64,000 nt of DNA, from contig NC_081409.1 of NCBI RefSeq assembly GCF_030272615.1, positions 615,644,755 through 615,708,754 of the forward strand, read 5' to 3'. The DNA is from Cryptomeria japonica. Its lineage: Eukaryota > Streptophyta > Pinopsida > Cupressales > Cupressaceae. The position numbers and the translations under genes were made by a program. The notes beneath the pieces were generated by a model that searched no databases, was not told where the DNA came from, and saw only the letters and a list, made by a program, of their open reading frames with translations. Positions 21,676 through 34,593 of this stretch are shown one piece after another; position 1 is the stretch's first letter; each line of letters opens with the position of its first letter.

Positions 21676-23053
21676 GAGAAGTTATAAGTAGAAGATAAAT
21701 AAATATATAAATAATTATATTAATTTCACTAGATATAAGAAATCATTAATAATAAATACAATCAATCTTGAATTTATTGATCAACTGCATTTTTAGTAGC
21801 AAAAGTAATATCAAAGCATCATTTAAATCTACTTAATACATGATTTCTTTTGATTGCATTGGATGATTGGACAGTGCAGTAATCTTAAACATTGTTGCTG
21901 GTAAAAGTAATTTGAATTATTAATCTAACCTTGTGTGCAAAGTGTTAGTGTGGTTTTTATATATCTAGTCTAGTGCCTACATCTAGTAGTCTTATTCACA
22001 CTAATTTAAGTACACTCAATGATTTAGTTGTCTTAGTTGTCTCACCTCATAGGCTCATGACACATACTGGCTCATGACACATGCTCTCACATTTGTCCCA
22101 AGTATTCTACACGTGTCACATCTCTTGGAGGGTTAGTCAAGTTTTTTTGTTTCACCTTACTACCTCCTCCCTATTCTATATATACAAAGATAGTTCATTG
22201 TACATATACACCTTTTATGATAGTTTCTTGGTTAATCTATTGTGCTTGATTCTTTTGTGGAAGTTCTACATTTTGCATTCATTATTTGCTGTTCCAACTC
22301 AAAGGTCTACCTAATGCATCTATTCAGAATGCACTTGATCTGTGTGTTAAAGATCTTTATTGAAGATGTGCTTGTAATGAATGGACTGCTAGTTGGCTCA
22401 AATACACTTTATAATATGAACGGATATGGGAAGGTAATACAAATTATAGATAAGCTTAGATTATGTTGGAAAATCTTAAGCGTACATAACTACTTCAATT
22501 GTACTTAATAATGTGATATGTAATTACTAATTAATTCAAATTATGTTTAAAAAAATCTTCAACAATCTATTGTTTTCTATATTATCGTTTTAATGTTAAA
22601 CCATTGAAATACTATATATATATGCTGGAATTTGATATTTATCAATGCTACAAGTAAAGCTAGAGGTATTGTCTTAGTCATAGTTGAGTGATACATCAAT
22701 TTGATAAAAGAGTTCAGATAAAAACTCTTTGTAAAATTTCAAAGAAAAAATTGCTTTCCCATCTACCTTTTATATTATTCAATCAGATGTACAACCATTC
22801 CTATCACAAAAATTAAACTAAATTAATTCAAATCTGTGTGGAAAGGTCCTACTATACATCTTACACCATTAAATAGCTCTAATAATGCTGTAAATCCTAC
22901 AGTACTTTGGGCATGCTAATAATCGGTGAGTTACTGGACCCTTCTATTGTGCTGAATAACACTAACTGACTATAACACATTTTGTATACATAAACGAGTG
23001 TTAATCTCCATCGTGGTAGAATTAATTACTTCAATTGTGCTTGGTAATGCTAA

Positions 23054-23501
23054 CCCCATGTCCCCATGTGGCTGCTTAAGTGCAATTTATGCTTAAAATT
23101 AAGCGGCCAGAGTGTTCCCATACAAATTTTTAATTAAGAGGAAAGGATAAATTGGAATCTTTTCCTATTTAAGTGGAGCAGCAGCTGCTTAAGACTTAAA
23201 AATAAGCTTCGAAAAAAAGGGGGGGGCTGGAAATAAGCAACAATTGCTTATTGAGAAGATTGACATGTGGCTCTCCAAAACAATTTCCCTCTTTCAATTT
23301 GTTTCCAATTTTTTCTCCACAATTTATGTGACCAATTAGAATTAAATATTTCTTTTAATAATGCAATTTAAGATGACTGCTTATTTTATAAGCAGCAAAA
23401 TTTTACATTCATGGGGTCACCGGCTCCACAAATTAATGCTAAAAAAATTGAGCAGTGGCTGCTAGCCAAAATAAGCTAAGCAGCCGCATGAAGACCTGCC
23501 C
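23054..23501. mobile_element. Probable PIF/Harbinger (Tourist-like) MITE
   Basis: The 448-bp segment has about 25-bp imperfect terminal inverted repeats. The left end, CCCCATGTCCCCATGTGGCT, pairs with the reverse complement of the right end, GGGCAGGTCTTCATGCGGCT, and both continue GCTTA. It is flanked by TAA on each side (23,051-23,053 and 23,502-23,504), matching the 3-bp TWA target duplication of PIF/Harbinger elements. There is no coding capacity. A TAA duplication is weak on its own in AT-rich DNA, so the call rests mainly on the inverted repeats. Confidence 0.65.
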
Positions 23502-23504
23502 TAA

Positions 23505-25449
23505 ATGACTTGTAACAACGTGTTTGATGATAATTTCTGCATGTATGATAAAAAGCTGGACAATATCAATTTCCTAAGTAGTAGGTCCAAAAAGAAAAAC
23601 TGCTAAATCCTAACATATGTTAGCTGAAATTTCATTATGCAAGAACCACAAGCTACCATCTATATATGTTATGTTGCTTTTAGAAAGTTCACAGCTCAAA
23701 ACACAAAGTCTATACCAGAGAAAATCAGATGTATATTTATTCTTAGGTTGATGCACATATCAGAAATAAATTTTGCCATAGTTCAAATATATGCACTTTT
23801 GCTCAATCAATTTCCCTAGCAATATATAGCACATACAACCATTTTCATCCTCTTCCAATATGATATTGACAATCACTCCTACCATCAAATGTACTATAAA
23901 AAATGTGGATGAATGTAATGGACAAAACAATAAAAACAATCACATGCAAGAGCGTAATGGTTTACCCTTCAAAAACCTGTAAAAGTTGGGGTTTTATTTG
24001 CCATTGGAGATACTCAACAACATAATGATTTACCTGAAAAGAAAACAAGCAAAAGCTATGTTTTATTCACTAATGAAAACACCAGAAGCTCTTGGATACC
24101 TCTGTCATTGTTGATGTTTTGCATCTTCCTCTCCAGTTTGGAAATGGTGAAATTGAATTATGCTGTATCTTTGACCTCCGCCCTCCCTTGTTTTCCTGAA
24201 GGGCATCCTTAATACATTGAAGATGATTTTTGGGCTCCTACAAATTTCAAATTCTAAGCTTAAACTTCTGGGATTATGGCAAGTGGTTCTTGAATCCACT
24301 TTGACAGATTATGCTGTAAAAGATAAAACATCTCTTTACCTGAATATTACTTTCAAGGGAGAAAATGTATGAATGTGGGCCTGTTTTGGTGAAGTCTAGT
24401 ATGTTTCAGCTTGATTTGACATGATATGATAAAAAGCTACAAATGGGTTTCCCATCTTTGGGACATCAAAGTTCCTGGATTTCCCCTTTCAGTACAACTA
24501 CATTACATATATATACAGTTATCCAGAGGTATCCCTCGTTTCAATCCAACGATTTCCACCAGATCTTATTTTGGTCTTTTTATGCTAAGCTTGGAGATCA
24601 TAAATAATTAAGTTGAAGCGAGACTAATCTCTTGAGGGCTGCAGCGGCTCAGACTACAGAAAATATTCAATTGTAACTTAATTACATTCTCTCAGCCTTG
24701 CCTGGTTATTTTTTCACATGTTTGGAGGTGATCCAAAACTTGATGAGGACAGCATGGAGATTTAATTGCTAGCAATTTCAAAATCTGATCCGCTGTTTAT
24801 GATTTTCCATTGGTGGCTCTGTATTACAGTTGAAGGATTCTCCTTTGCTTCCTTCTGGTTCCTTAATTGACTCTTTTTTTCTAGGAATATATTTGTTTTG
24901 GCAACATATCCCAAGCCCAGATTCCGGAGATTGTTTCTTTCTTATTTCTCCTTTCCTTAATGCAAAGAAAAAATTATCTGAGAGTACAAGATATCTGGTG
25001 GGTTTCCTCTCTTCTTCCATAAATTGTGAATAGAAACGCTTGCAAAAATGACTAGGATGATAAAATCTACTCAAGTAACACAAAAATAAGGCATACCTGC
25101 TTTTTCCTTCTCAAGGAAACATACCAACTGATAATGCATGATATTCGCAATGCAGGTGACCCAATCATCAGAACAAAGGTCCAGAAATCAACTACTCCTG
25201 GAGAGCAGTAACAGAAAAGAAAAATTGAAGCATTCGAACACTAAAATACAGTCTCTGGTACAAACATAAATTACCAACAAGGGGTGGGTATTAAGATTTA
25301 ATAGTTGGGCACCCTATTTTTAATGGCTTTCTTGTTTTGTTTTGTTTTGTTTAGGATTGGGAATCTAATGGATTGAAAGGTCATTTGTAAAGTATTATAA
25401 AGGTGAAAAATATCTTTTTTATATTTTTTTCTAATAATTTTGTGTCATG
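23505..25449. other. Gene-less interval
   Basis: No supported gene. The minus-strand frame at 24,778-25,083 (101 codons) and others near 24,105-24,299 show no recognisable domain. A short (TTTTG)n run lies near 25,330-25,352. Confidence 0.45.
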
Positions 25450-26560
25450 TGTATACACTTAAAAATGTCTCATTATCATGTACTAATTATTCTTCTAATT
25501 GATTAAATAATTCTTTAATTCTTTAATTAAGTTAATTAATCTCATTCTTCTAATTTCATATTTCCTCATCATCTTACTAATTATTCCATTTTCGATTCTA
25601 TCATCATTTAATCATTTTAACCATTTTCTAAATATTAATTAAATATTAATTATTTAATAAATAATGGTTAATTCCCCAATTTAAATAATCTTTATTATTT
25701 AAATAAATTGATTCTCAATTTCTATGTCAATCCTATTATCATTTAATCATTCAACTCTTTTTTAAACATTAATTAAATATTTATTATTTAATTAATTGTG
25801 ATTTAATCCATTAAATTAAATAATATTTATTATTTAATTAAAATCCATTTTTAAAATAATTAAATAGTTTCTTTAAATTATTTAGTTAACTAATTAATCA
25901 TCTAAATTCTTCCAAATTCCCAAATTCTAATTTCATTTAATTTCATATTCTTCTAATTTCTTCCAAATTCAATTACATGTGCATGATTTCAAAAATCAAA
26001 TTGAAAATCAAAGTCAAGTTCTAAATATATTCAAATACTAAATTGAATTAAATAAATTCAATATTTGAATTAAAATCTCATGCAAAGATTAAATTGAAAA
26101 TCTAAGTTAAAGTGCAAGCACATGCTAAATTAATTAATTAAATCATTCATCTCCCCAGTCTCTATTTTCATCTTCTAGTTCTCTTTGTAATCTTCTTTAT
26201 TTCCTCCAATCATTCTTTTTCTTCTTTCAGTTAGCTTTTTCTCAATCAGTTGACTCCTTTAATCTATTCAATCTATTATGTTTCACCTCCAAGTCAACAG
26301 TTCAACTATCAATCAACATGTGAGCTCACCTGAGTTCCACCTCTTGATCATTCTATTCCACCTTTCAATCAATCTTTTCCAAAAATCTATAAATTGAGCA
26401 TTCAATCTCCTAGATCTTGGACAATTTCTCTGAATCACAAACTTTGAATCTTTGTGTCACTTGCAGGTTGCCAGCGCAATATCTGAGAGCCATCATACCA
26501 CAGAGAAGAGAAGAGCAATGGAAGTTATACGCAGTCACGGAATAGGGAGTCTTTAATTGT
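25450..26560 (+). mobile_element. Diverged LTR related to the Tat element, 3' end unresolved
   Basis: It begins TGTATACACTTAAAAATGTC, close to the TGTATACACATAAAAATGGC start of the LTR at 45,407. The same AT-rich TTAATTAAATA-type U3 follows, then a TATAAATTG box at about 26,388. A downstream segment (AGAGAAGAGAAGAGCAATGG) resembles the U5 of the other LTRs. No partner LTR, PBS or convincing target duplication was found, and the 3' end may lie as far as about 27,300. I take it as a degraded solo or truncated LTR. Confidence 0.5.
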
Positions 26561-29287
26561 TTTCATTTATAGTTCCTATTTTGCTTGATTGTGTTATTTC
26601 ATTGTCTGTTTGTTAGAATTCTTTGATTAGACAGGGATTCGTGATTTCCCTTTGATTCTAATTGATATTTTATAAGATGAATTTTACATGCACACAATAT
26701 GTAATGATTAGTGTATAAGTGGCATGTTTTTGTATAAAAATTGACAATTAATTAGAATGTTAATTAAATTTGAATTCATCGACTATAGACATTTAGATCT
26801 TATATGCATATCTTCCATCTTCTAATCTATGTCCGTTTTGCATGTGTGGATCTAAGCTTGATTCATAGCTAGAGTTATGGATTCAACCCTTGCACTTTCA
26901 AGCTGCAATTTAAAATGGGCCTAAGCCAACCTCGTTCCTTCTTAATTTTATTGACTTGAATGTAAAATGTTTGATACACATGCTAGGGTATTGTTTAAAA
27001 GGATAAATATTATTTCACTTTAGGGATTCAATCCATTCATTTTGATTCAAAAATATGTTTGTACATTCATCACATTAGAGAGCACTGTCATTGTGTCATC
27101 AATTTACATCAACCTATGTATACTTAAGACAAACAAGACATATTGCATGATTGTTTGGCACCACCTTGATCCATTTTCAAAACCTTTAAATTAGCTCTAT
27201 GGTAACTATAGACTACACAATTTTTATTTAGCATTGATATGCATGTTTTTGTAGGCCATTTCTACTAAAGTGTACTTTTTGTAGTTGTTGAATGAATCCA
27301 CACTTGTGAGGATCGCTTTTGTAGCTATGGAATTGGACCACAATATGAAAAATCTACATAGTTCCAAATTGAATCATAGATCAATGGATCACATTTCTAA
27401 GAATCATCTTCAACTAAGTGCTCCATTATTTATTTTGAAGCCAAGTCCTTGTTCCCTTCTTTCTCATTTTGAAAAGTATGTTTTGTTTTGTTATGATCTT
27501 AACTCATTGCATTAAAGTAATTTGATTGACTTTTCTTACTACATTTATTTACCTTAACAAATTTTTATAAAAATGAATTTTATTTCTATTCATTTTGGTG
27601 TATTCGTTCAATCTTACACCTCCTTAAATCTTGACCTTTAGCTTTTATTTTTGATTTCATCATTTTAGGTTTGAACATTTTATTATTTTAAGATTGTAAA
27701 TTATCTATTTTGGGTTGGATTTGTGGCAATTTTATTTGAAAAGTATAATAATAAAGGTGATCCCACAACACATTTGAGGTATTTTACTACATTTTTTCAT
27801 TTTGTATGTGAGGATATACTATTAGCCAAGATAATTCTAGAAGAATGATGCGAGACAACGTGATTGAGATGTTCTTTTCTCTTCCACATGGGTCTATTCA
27901 TATATTTTTAGATTTGGCTTACATTTGTATAAATACGAGGTTAAAAACTATTTATATATTTTTTTGACTTGTGAACAATGATGTAATGAGTGTATTCATG
28001 ATTTATGTTTTAGTTTGAGTCCTTGTGTGCTAAGATGCAACATGAAATACTTGAAAATGAGTAAAAATATTTTGTTAAGGGTTCTTATCGTATATCCCAA
28101 AAAAGTGTGCATCTTAACAATTTTGCTTCATTTATGGATTTGTATGAGTATGTGAAAAAGTTAAAGCAAAATTATCAGTAGAAAATGTACCTATGCTTCT
28201 TCTCATGCCCATACCATTTCTTCCGACCCTTTTAAGTTTCAAAAGAGAAGTGGCTTTCAAAAGAACAATGAAAGATAAGAGAAAATGCCTAATACTCATG
28301 ATCTTTCTAATGATTCAAGTGATCTTACCTTCAACCTTCAAAATTTCAGAAGATTTACAAGGTTTCGGAAGATTTACAAGGTTTCATGAGCCTTTGGATA
28401 ATGTGCTAAAAGCTTAACACAAATATGATTTCACAATACTGTATAGCTTTGAAATATTATATCTAGGACAAGATTGATAATAGTGGAGGGTGATAGTAAT
28501 TTAGGTTATCATTTAGTAGCGCTTAATCAAAATTTGAAGATTTAGATTAATTGTTTTCCTTCTTATTATTTAAAGATAAAAAAGCTTTTCTATAAGTTTA
28601 TATGTAATTAAAGATCAAATGAAGAAAATATAAACATGTACTCGAACATTATATTTTGACCTAATTCAAACAAATTTAGATCTCAAACTTACAAATGGAC
28701 AAGACTAGGTAGGAACCATAAATAAAGATTTAAAAACATGCGACTATAAAAAATAGCACAAAAATGGGTTAAGATCAACCTAGATAGAGTGTTGGCCATA
28801 TTTGAGAATGCTTATAATGACGTTAAAAAGCTACTTGCAAGTTTCTACAAAAAAATGAGTATAAGGGCTTTTGTATTTGAAATCATACGCCCAAGTGTAT
28901 GGTGTTGCCTTGACCTTACACCCAAGTGGATAGCCTTGTATTGAAATTACACTTGACACGAAGAATAGTTTAGGGGTGGTGACCTTGTCTTGGAAGTTGG
29001 TACAACCCTTAAAAAATTATAGTTGGGCTAATATAATGCGTAGAGGATTATTAGAAGCGAACACCTATGAGATAGTCAAAATGAGTATGAAAAATATAAC
29101 AAACAACCTACAGGGTACATTAGTCAATATGGTGAAAAATATGGACAAGAAACAATTTCACTTGATTCTAGAAAGGTAGAATTTTGAAACTTTACAAAGA
29201 TGATGATGATTGTGTATAAAATATTTCTTACAAAGGATAAATGGTAACCTATAAAAGTGAAGGTGAAATAGAAAAAAATGATCCACT
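26561..29287. other. AT-rich gene-less interval
   Basis: No gene recognised. Frames at 27,285-27,515, 28,193-28,417 and 28,976-29,179 are short and without domains. A small direct repeat (GAAGATTTACAAGGTTTC) occurs twice near 28,346-28,386. The first part may be the tail of the preceding LTR. Confidence 0.45.
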
Positions 29288-29292
29288 TTGAC

Positions 29293-30384
29293 TTTATACA
29301 CATAAAAATGGCTATGAGCAATTAAATAAATATTTTATATTTATTCTTCTATTAAATAGTTAATTTGAAAAGATTAATTTATTTAATTCATTTCATATCT
29401 TTCTATTAATTAATTTAATTGAAACATTTTATTAATTAATTAATTTATCTTATTTTTCTAATCAATCATTAAATATCTAATATTTAATGGTTATTCTTCT
29501 ATCCTATAGTCTCAAATATTAAATAATTGCTAACTTATTTAATCCCTTTTCCATCTCATCCTTCCATCTCCACTTCATCTTTTCTTTGCCAACTCATCAA
29601 TCATGTGGCTAAAGATATTAATATTTATTAAATATTAATTCATCACTTATCTCCAACTTCCAAATTTAATGAAATATTGGGTACGTACACATATTGCTTG
29701 ACCTTCTTCTATATTCTTTCCAACATCCCTACATCTTAGGAAGGACTTGAGTCCACTTGTCCTCTCATGCCTAAATCTTCTCCAACCATCCCTAAATTTC
29801 CTCAGTCAGCAACCCAGTCAAGGTGAGATGAGTGACACTTGTCTTCTCATTCCCCCTTTCTCTCAACCTTCACCTTTGCTCACAACCATCCAAATCTGTA
29901 GATCTGATCATGACCGTTGATGTAGGCTACATCATCTTATCCTCTCAAAGTCTATAAATGTGGGAGTTTGAGTTGAGAAAGATTTAGTCTTCAAGTGAGT
30001 TTTCAAGTTAACAATTTATGAAAACTTATGCATCCGTGAGTTTTTATCTTGAAGCAATTAACAATTTAGCATTTTCTCATTTAGCATAATCATTTAGCAT
30101 TGCATATCATAGTATCAGTTAACTATCAGTTATCAGTCCATTCTTCATATGCCATCTTGGAAGCTATCATTGCTTGTTTGAGAGCACATCATCTGCAACC
30201 AAGAACAATGGAGTTAGGACACAATGAGACTTAAATCATGAAGGTAAAAATAATATTTTTATTTTAATATTCATTTCATGTAGTTTCATTGGCTGAGTTT
30301 GGATTTCCTATACCATTTCCTTTGTATTTTGTGAAACCAACATGTTGCAGGTAGTATTCTGATGAAGAAATTCAAGTCGACACT
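29293..30384 (+). repeat. 5' LTR of the Tat element
   Basis: Aligns end to end with 45,407-46,499. Both termini are mutated: TG has become TT and the terminal CA reads CT. It lacks about 12 bp of a TTTAATATTTA segment and has an extra 11-bp ATCAGTTA duplication. TATAAATG at about 29,953 is the likely TATA box. Confidence 0.9.
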
Positions 30385-30387
30385 TTT

Positions 30388-30404
30388 TGGTGCCCATCGT
30401 GGGG
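30388..30404 (+). promoter_or_regulatory. Primer-binding site of the Tat element
   Basis: TGGTGCCCATCGTGGGG starts 3 bp after the 5' LTR. Starting with TGG it can pair with a tRNA CCA end; I do not name the tRNA with confidence. Confidence 0.75.
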
Positions 30405-30520
30405 CTGGAGCCTCGCATATATCTTTCTAATATCCTGTCTAGTTCTCGCAAAAGCAAATTTAATGCATTTGTAATCCAGATTCACACCTGTGTGAGTTCT
30501 AACAACACTTTTATTTAATA

Positions 30521-30782
30521 GGTTAGCGCTTTTGTCCTGCAGGTTAGCACATTTGGCATTTAGGTTAGCGCTTCTGTTTGCAAATCAACGCATTTAATCC
30601 TCAGAGCAGCACTTTTGTCTTGCAGGTTAACACGTGTCATTTTGGTTAGCGCTTTTGCCAGTAAATTCTCACTTTCTAGTCCTTAGAGCAGCGCTTTTGT
30701 ATCATAGGTTCATGCTTTTGTCCTCTAGGTTAGTGCTTTTGAGGTGAAAGACACCGCATTTGTTAGGATAGCGCTTTTATTT
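30521..30782 (+). repeat. Leader array of GTTAGCGCTTTT motifs
   Basis: About a dozen copies of GGTTAGCGCTTTTG and variants (AGCACTTTT, AACGCATTT, AGTGCTTTT) follow each other every 20-25 bp in the leader. A smaller cluster of four lies at 31,841-31,920. The core AGCGCT is self-complementary, with the T tract always on the 3' side in this orientation. Confidence 0.85.
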
Positions 30783-31840
30783 GCAACTGACAAAATTTTC
30801 CTGCAGGTCCGAATGTCCAAGAACTTAATTTTTGAAACTACTGACATATCTATGTGCAGGGTTATTTTAAAGCAAATTTCATGCATTTCCTCACGTAGTT
30901 AATTAAAAATTCTATTTTGGAAAGTAACACATCATATCTTGCTCATTTAGCTTAACTAAGGGGATAAATTGACGACATGCAACTTGCATTTTGAGTGACT
31001 TCTTTAAAGTAGTTGCACATAGATTTTAAAGAGCTAAAATAAAATTGTGTCTTCTATGCTTGATGAAGTAGTAGGTAAGTATGCTCTCACCCTCATACAG
31101 TGATAAAAAAATCAGACATACTTTCTTTTATGTGTAACCTTTAGAGGGCTTTCCTTCCCGAGCTGCCTTGAGGGGGCCAGTGAGAGGGGAATGACCCAAA
31201 GTGGAAATGGGCTAATACTGAGTCCTTCCAATCCACTCTAAATAAATCATATTTGTGACGAAAGTCACAAGAAACAAGTGCTTATAAGTTCATATCGATA
31301 CTATGTTTCCCCATAAACCCTATGGAGAGTAACCTCTATAGGCTGGGAACCTTCTGTATTTACAGAGCTGAAAGTGTCGCATGTATGGCCACATGACCGA
31401 AAGCCTTTACTAAAAACCACTTGTACTAGTTGCCAAAATCCTTCTAATTTTTGGTGTAGGAGGTCAGACCTCTGAATCAGCTCACACACATACGGTTCTT
31501 AGTAGAGATATAAAGTTCTCCATGGGGAGTTTTCATGGAAAGTAGTGCTTGGCTGCCCCAGAGAAGTGAGTGCCGAGGGTGGAGATAGTGGGGTCAAGCA
31601 TCTAAATATCCACTTTGAATAGCGTAGCCTCGGGGGAAACCCCATGTAAGATTCAATAATTATTGTCTCAGTCTGCCATAAGATTTGTACTTGCTTGTGC
31701 ATTTTGTTTTTCAAACATTGTGTCTTCTATGTCTATAACATGCTTAGAATGGTAAAAAATTGAAGAAAGTCATCATCTAAAAATGAGCAAACATCCAACA
31801 ACTTGCTGGAAAATTTGAAGAGAATCCTTGAAATGTAGTC

Positions 31841-31920
31841 AGAATAGCGCTTTCAAGCAACAAAATAGCGCTTTTATCCAATAAGTTAGCACTTTTGACC
31901 ACAAAAGTTAGCACACATGC
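31841..31920 (+). repeat. Second leader cluster of AGCGCTTT motifs
   Basis: Four copies (AATAGCGCTTTC, AATAGCGCTTTTA, GTTAGCACTTTTG, GTTAGCACACATG) about 20-25 bp apart, in the same orientation as the upstream array and about 660 bp before the gag region. Confidence 0.8.
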
Positions 31921-32579
31921 TTTCTCACATTTGAAACAAAACATATCAAATCAAAATTTCAAAATCAATGTCAAAACATTTCTTGAGTAGAATTGTCTTT
32001 AAACTATCACACATTTTCAAACTAGCTCGATAACTAGGTCACCAATCCAACAGGTTATTTCCAAAAGGTTTCCATAAGCATAAAACATTCAACAAGCTAT
32101 TGATTCAAACATCTTAAGTGCAAAAATCAACATCATTGTCAGTTTCTCATCAGGATATATCAAATCCTCTACCACGAAACTTGATCAATCCACCTTGTGT
32201 TCATTATCTTGGATTTATCTTTCCTATTTTGAACCTAGGTTATATCAAAATCAGAATTGCACTCACATTGGAATCAAGAAAAATTGTAAACTATCATATG
32301 CTTATATGACTTTTAAGTATTGCCTTAAGAAAAGAAAACCCAGTTATAAAGCTACTCAGAAAAGGATAAGATTCTTGTATATCAATTGTAAGATCTTATT
32401 AAAACATAGGACATTCTTACACCGTTTTCGTCACTATTTACGTGGCTGTGAGACAGAATTTGATGGAGAGATTTTGCAAGGACGTTCTTTTCAACAAAGA
32501 GACGCTTTATCACAATGAACAAACAATAGTGGTAAAATCAACAAGGCATACCTTCCTAAACCAATAATCACCTATTGAG

Positions 32580-33729
32580 TTGTCTTTTGAAAACTTCAAA
32601 AAATTTGCAACAATCACATGCCAGTTTGGACTAGAGCTCAATACGAACAACTCAGAAAACAACAAAAACAAATGGAAGAAGAAGAAGATAATTCAACGTT
32701 CCACACTTTTGGGTATACGACTGTTGATGAAGAAGCAGTCAATAACACCATTAGAGACCTTGCAAGATTTCAAATTTGATAGACTAATGGAAAAATTATT
32801 AGCAAAGCAAAAAGAAAAATATCTTTTGATGTTGGCAAAATCAGGAGCTAAATTGCCACAAGACTTTAACATAGAAGGCTTGAAACAAGATGCAGAGACA
32901 AGTAATACTCAAAACACAGATGATCCAAATAACGAAGATGTAAACAAAGAAAGTTGTGAAGAAACAAGAAAAGAACACGATGACATAAGAAGAGAGCGTA
33001 GTGATAGAAGAACTTACGAAAAGACAAGGAGAAACCATTTGGATAATCCATTGTTAAATCTCACTCAACAAATGCAAACTCTACAACAACAAATACAAGA
33101 TATGCAGAATGGAACAAGCTCCAAGAAGTATTCGTTGTGAGATATCTTCCCACATCCTTTTGATAAAAGTTTGAATATGATACCATTTCCACAACATTGC
33201 GAGATCTCTAAATATGACAAATACGATGGTAAATCTGATCCTCAAGATCACATTAGGGAGTTTTGTACTATGAGTATGAAATTTACACACGACGAAACTT
33301 ACCTGATGCGTCTATTCCCTAGGAGTTTAAATGGACAATCAATGTAATGGTTCTCCATATTACCATTTGGAATCAAATCTTTTGAAGAACTCATGAATAG
33401 GTTTATTTCACAGTACTCCTACAATGTAAGGAATGAGATAACAATGCTAGATTTATGCAATGTTAAACAAAAGAATGGTGAATCTTTTATGATTTTCTTG
33501 CAGTGATGGAAACGAATGTTTAATAGGTATCCAAGAGATGTACCTGATCAAGAAAAGATGGACATATTCATTGATAATCTTATCAGTGAAATGAGTTATC
33601 GTTTAAAAATGCAATGTCCTCCTTCTTTCGCTAAGATGATTAAGAATGGTCTAAAAATAGAAGACGCAATGATAAAGAAAGGAGAGCTAAAATTTTACAA
33701 TAATTCTTACAACAACAACAACAACAATC

Positions 33730-33787
<58 letters not shown>

Positions 33788-34391
33788 GAACAATGACAAA
33801 CCAAAGTTCTGGTCAAAGAATAGGAATGTCATCAATGGAGAAAATGACGATATTACTGCTACAAAACAACAACCAATCTTTAATCTATCAAGTCAAATCC
33901 CAAGCAATAACAATCAAGAAAACAATAAATCCAAGTCTTTCTTCTCCAATCCTCACAGGAAATTCTCAAACATTGGAGAACCCTTGGAATCAGCTTTGAA
34001 AACTCTTCTTGCGAACAAACTGATTATTTTACCAGAAGTAAGAAGTTATGAACCACAAATCAAACCAAATTGGTGGAATGACAATCATTTTTGCAATTAC
34101 CATTGGAATAAAGGACACCAAACTAATGACTGTCAGAGATTGAAACACCTTATCCAAGATTTAATCGATAATGGAACTATCACAGTGGATAGCCATAAGA
34201 CAAATGAATCCCACCTAGCCTTCAAAACTTTGCTTCCAAACTATGAAAAAGGTGAACAATCCAAATCAAAAGATGACAAAGGCAAAGCCAAAGTGAACTA
34301 TACTTATACATATGATGATGTGGTAATGTCATCATCGTTAAAGATAACATACCTTCAGAACCAATCAATGTTATTACGAGAAGCAAAGTGA
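32580..34391 (+). pseudogene. Tat gag, decayed
   Basis: Gag forms the virus-like particle and packages element RNA. The frame runs from a charged N-terminal part (32,580-33,140) through the retrotransposon gag core (about 33,190-33,690: YDGKSDPQDHIREF, SFEELMNRFISQY). An Asn run encoded by (AAC)n follows, then a zinc-knuckle-like CNYHWNKGHQTNDCQRLK at 34,092-34,145, typical of Tat gags. In-frame stops at about 33,138 (TGA), 33,343 (TAA) and 33,505 (TGA) break it, and it ends at 34,389 (TGA). The true start codon is not clear. Downstream sequence changes frame twice before the protease. Confidence 0.88.
33713..33790 (+). repeat. (AAC)n microsatellite in gag
   Basis: About 25 AAC triplets with one CAC interruption keep the gag frame and encode poly-Asn between the gag core and the zinc knuckle. 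Confidence 0.95.
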
Positions 34392-34593
34392 AGGTCACAT
34401 TTCCAGGTATAACAAATGAATCAACCTCCACTTCATGACAATATAAATTAGTGGAGCAATTACAAAGAATACCTGCTCAAATATCAATTTTGGAACTTCT
34501 CAAAGTTTCACCTATGCATAAAGAAATTTTAGAAAAAGCTCTAACAGAAACAATAGTTTCAAAAGGCTTGGATGTATATCAATTCCAAAACAT

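Larger units (their letters stand above)
20197..23050. other. AT-rich gene-less interval
   Basis: No gene or complete element recognised. It contains two tandem duplications, listed separately, and short direct repeats such as GGCTCATGACACAT near 22,050-22,080. Confidence 0.5.

Noticed and set aside
24300-24345. Possible splice sites (TTACCT on the + strand) suggesting a minus-strand gene
   Set aside because: Isolated consensus matches with no flanking coding sequence.
24778-25083. 101-codon minus-strand frame
   Set aside because: No recognisable domain and no supporting exons or context.
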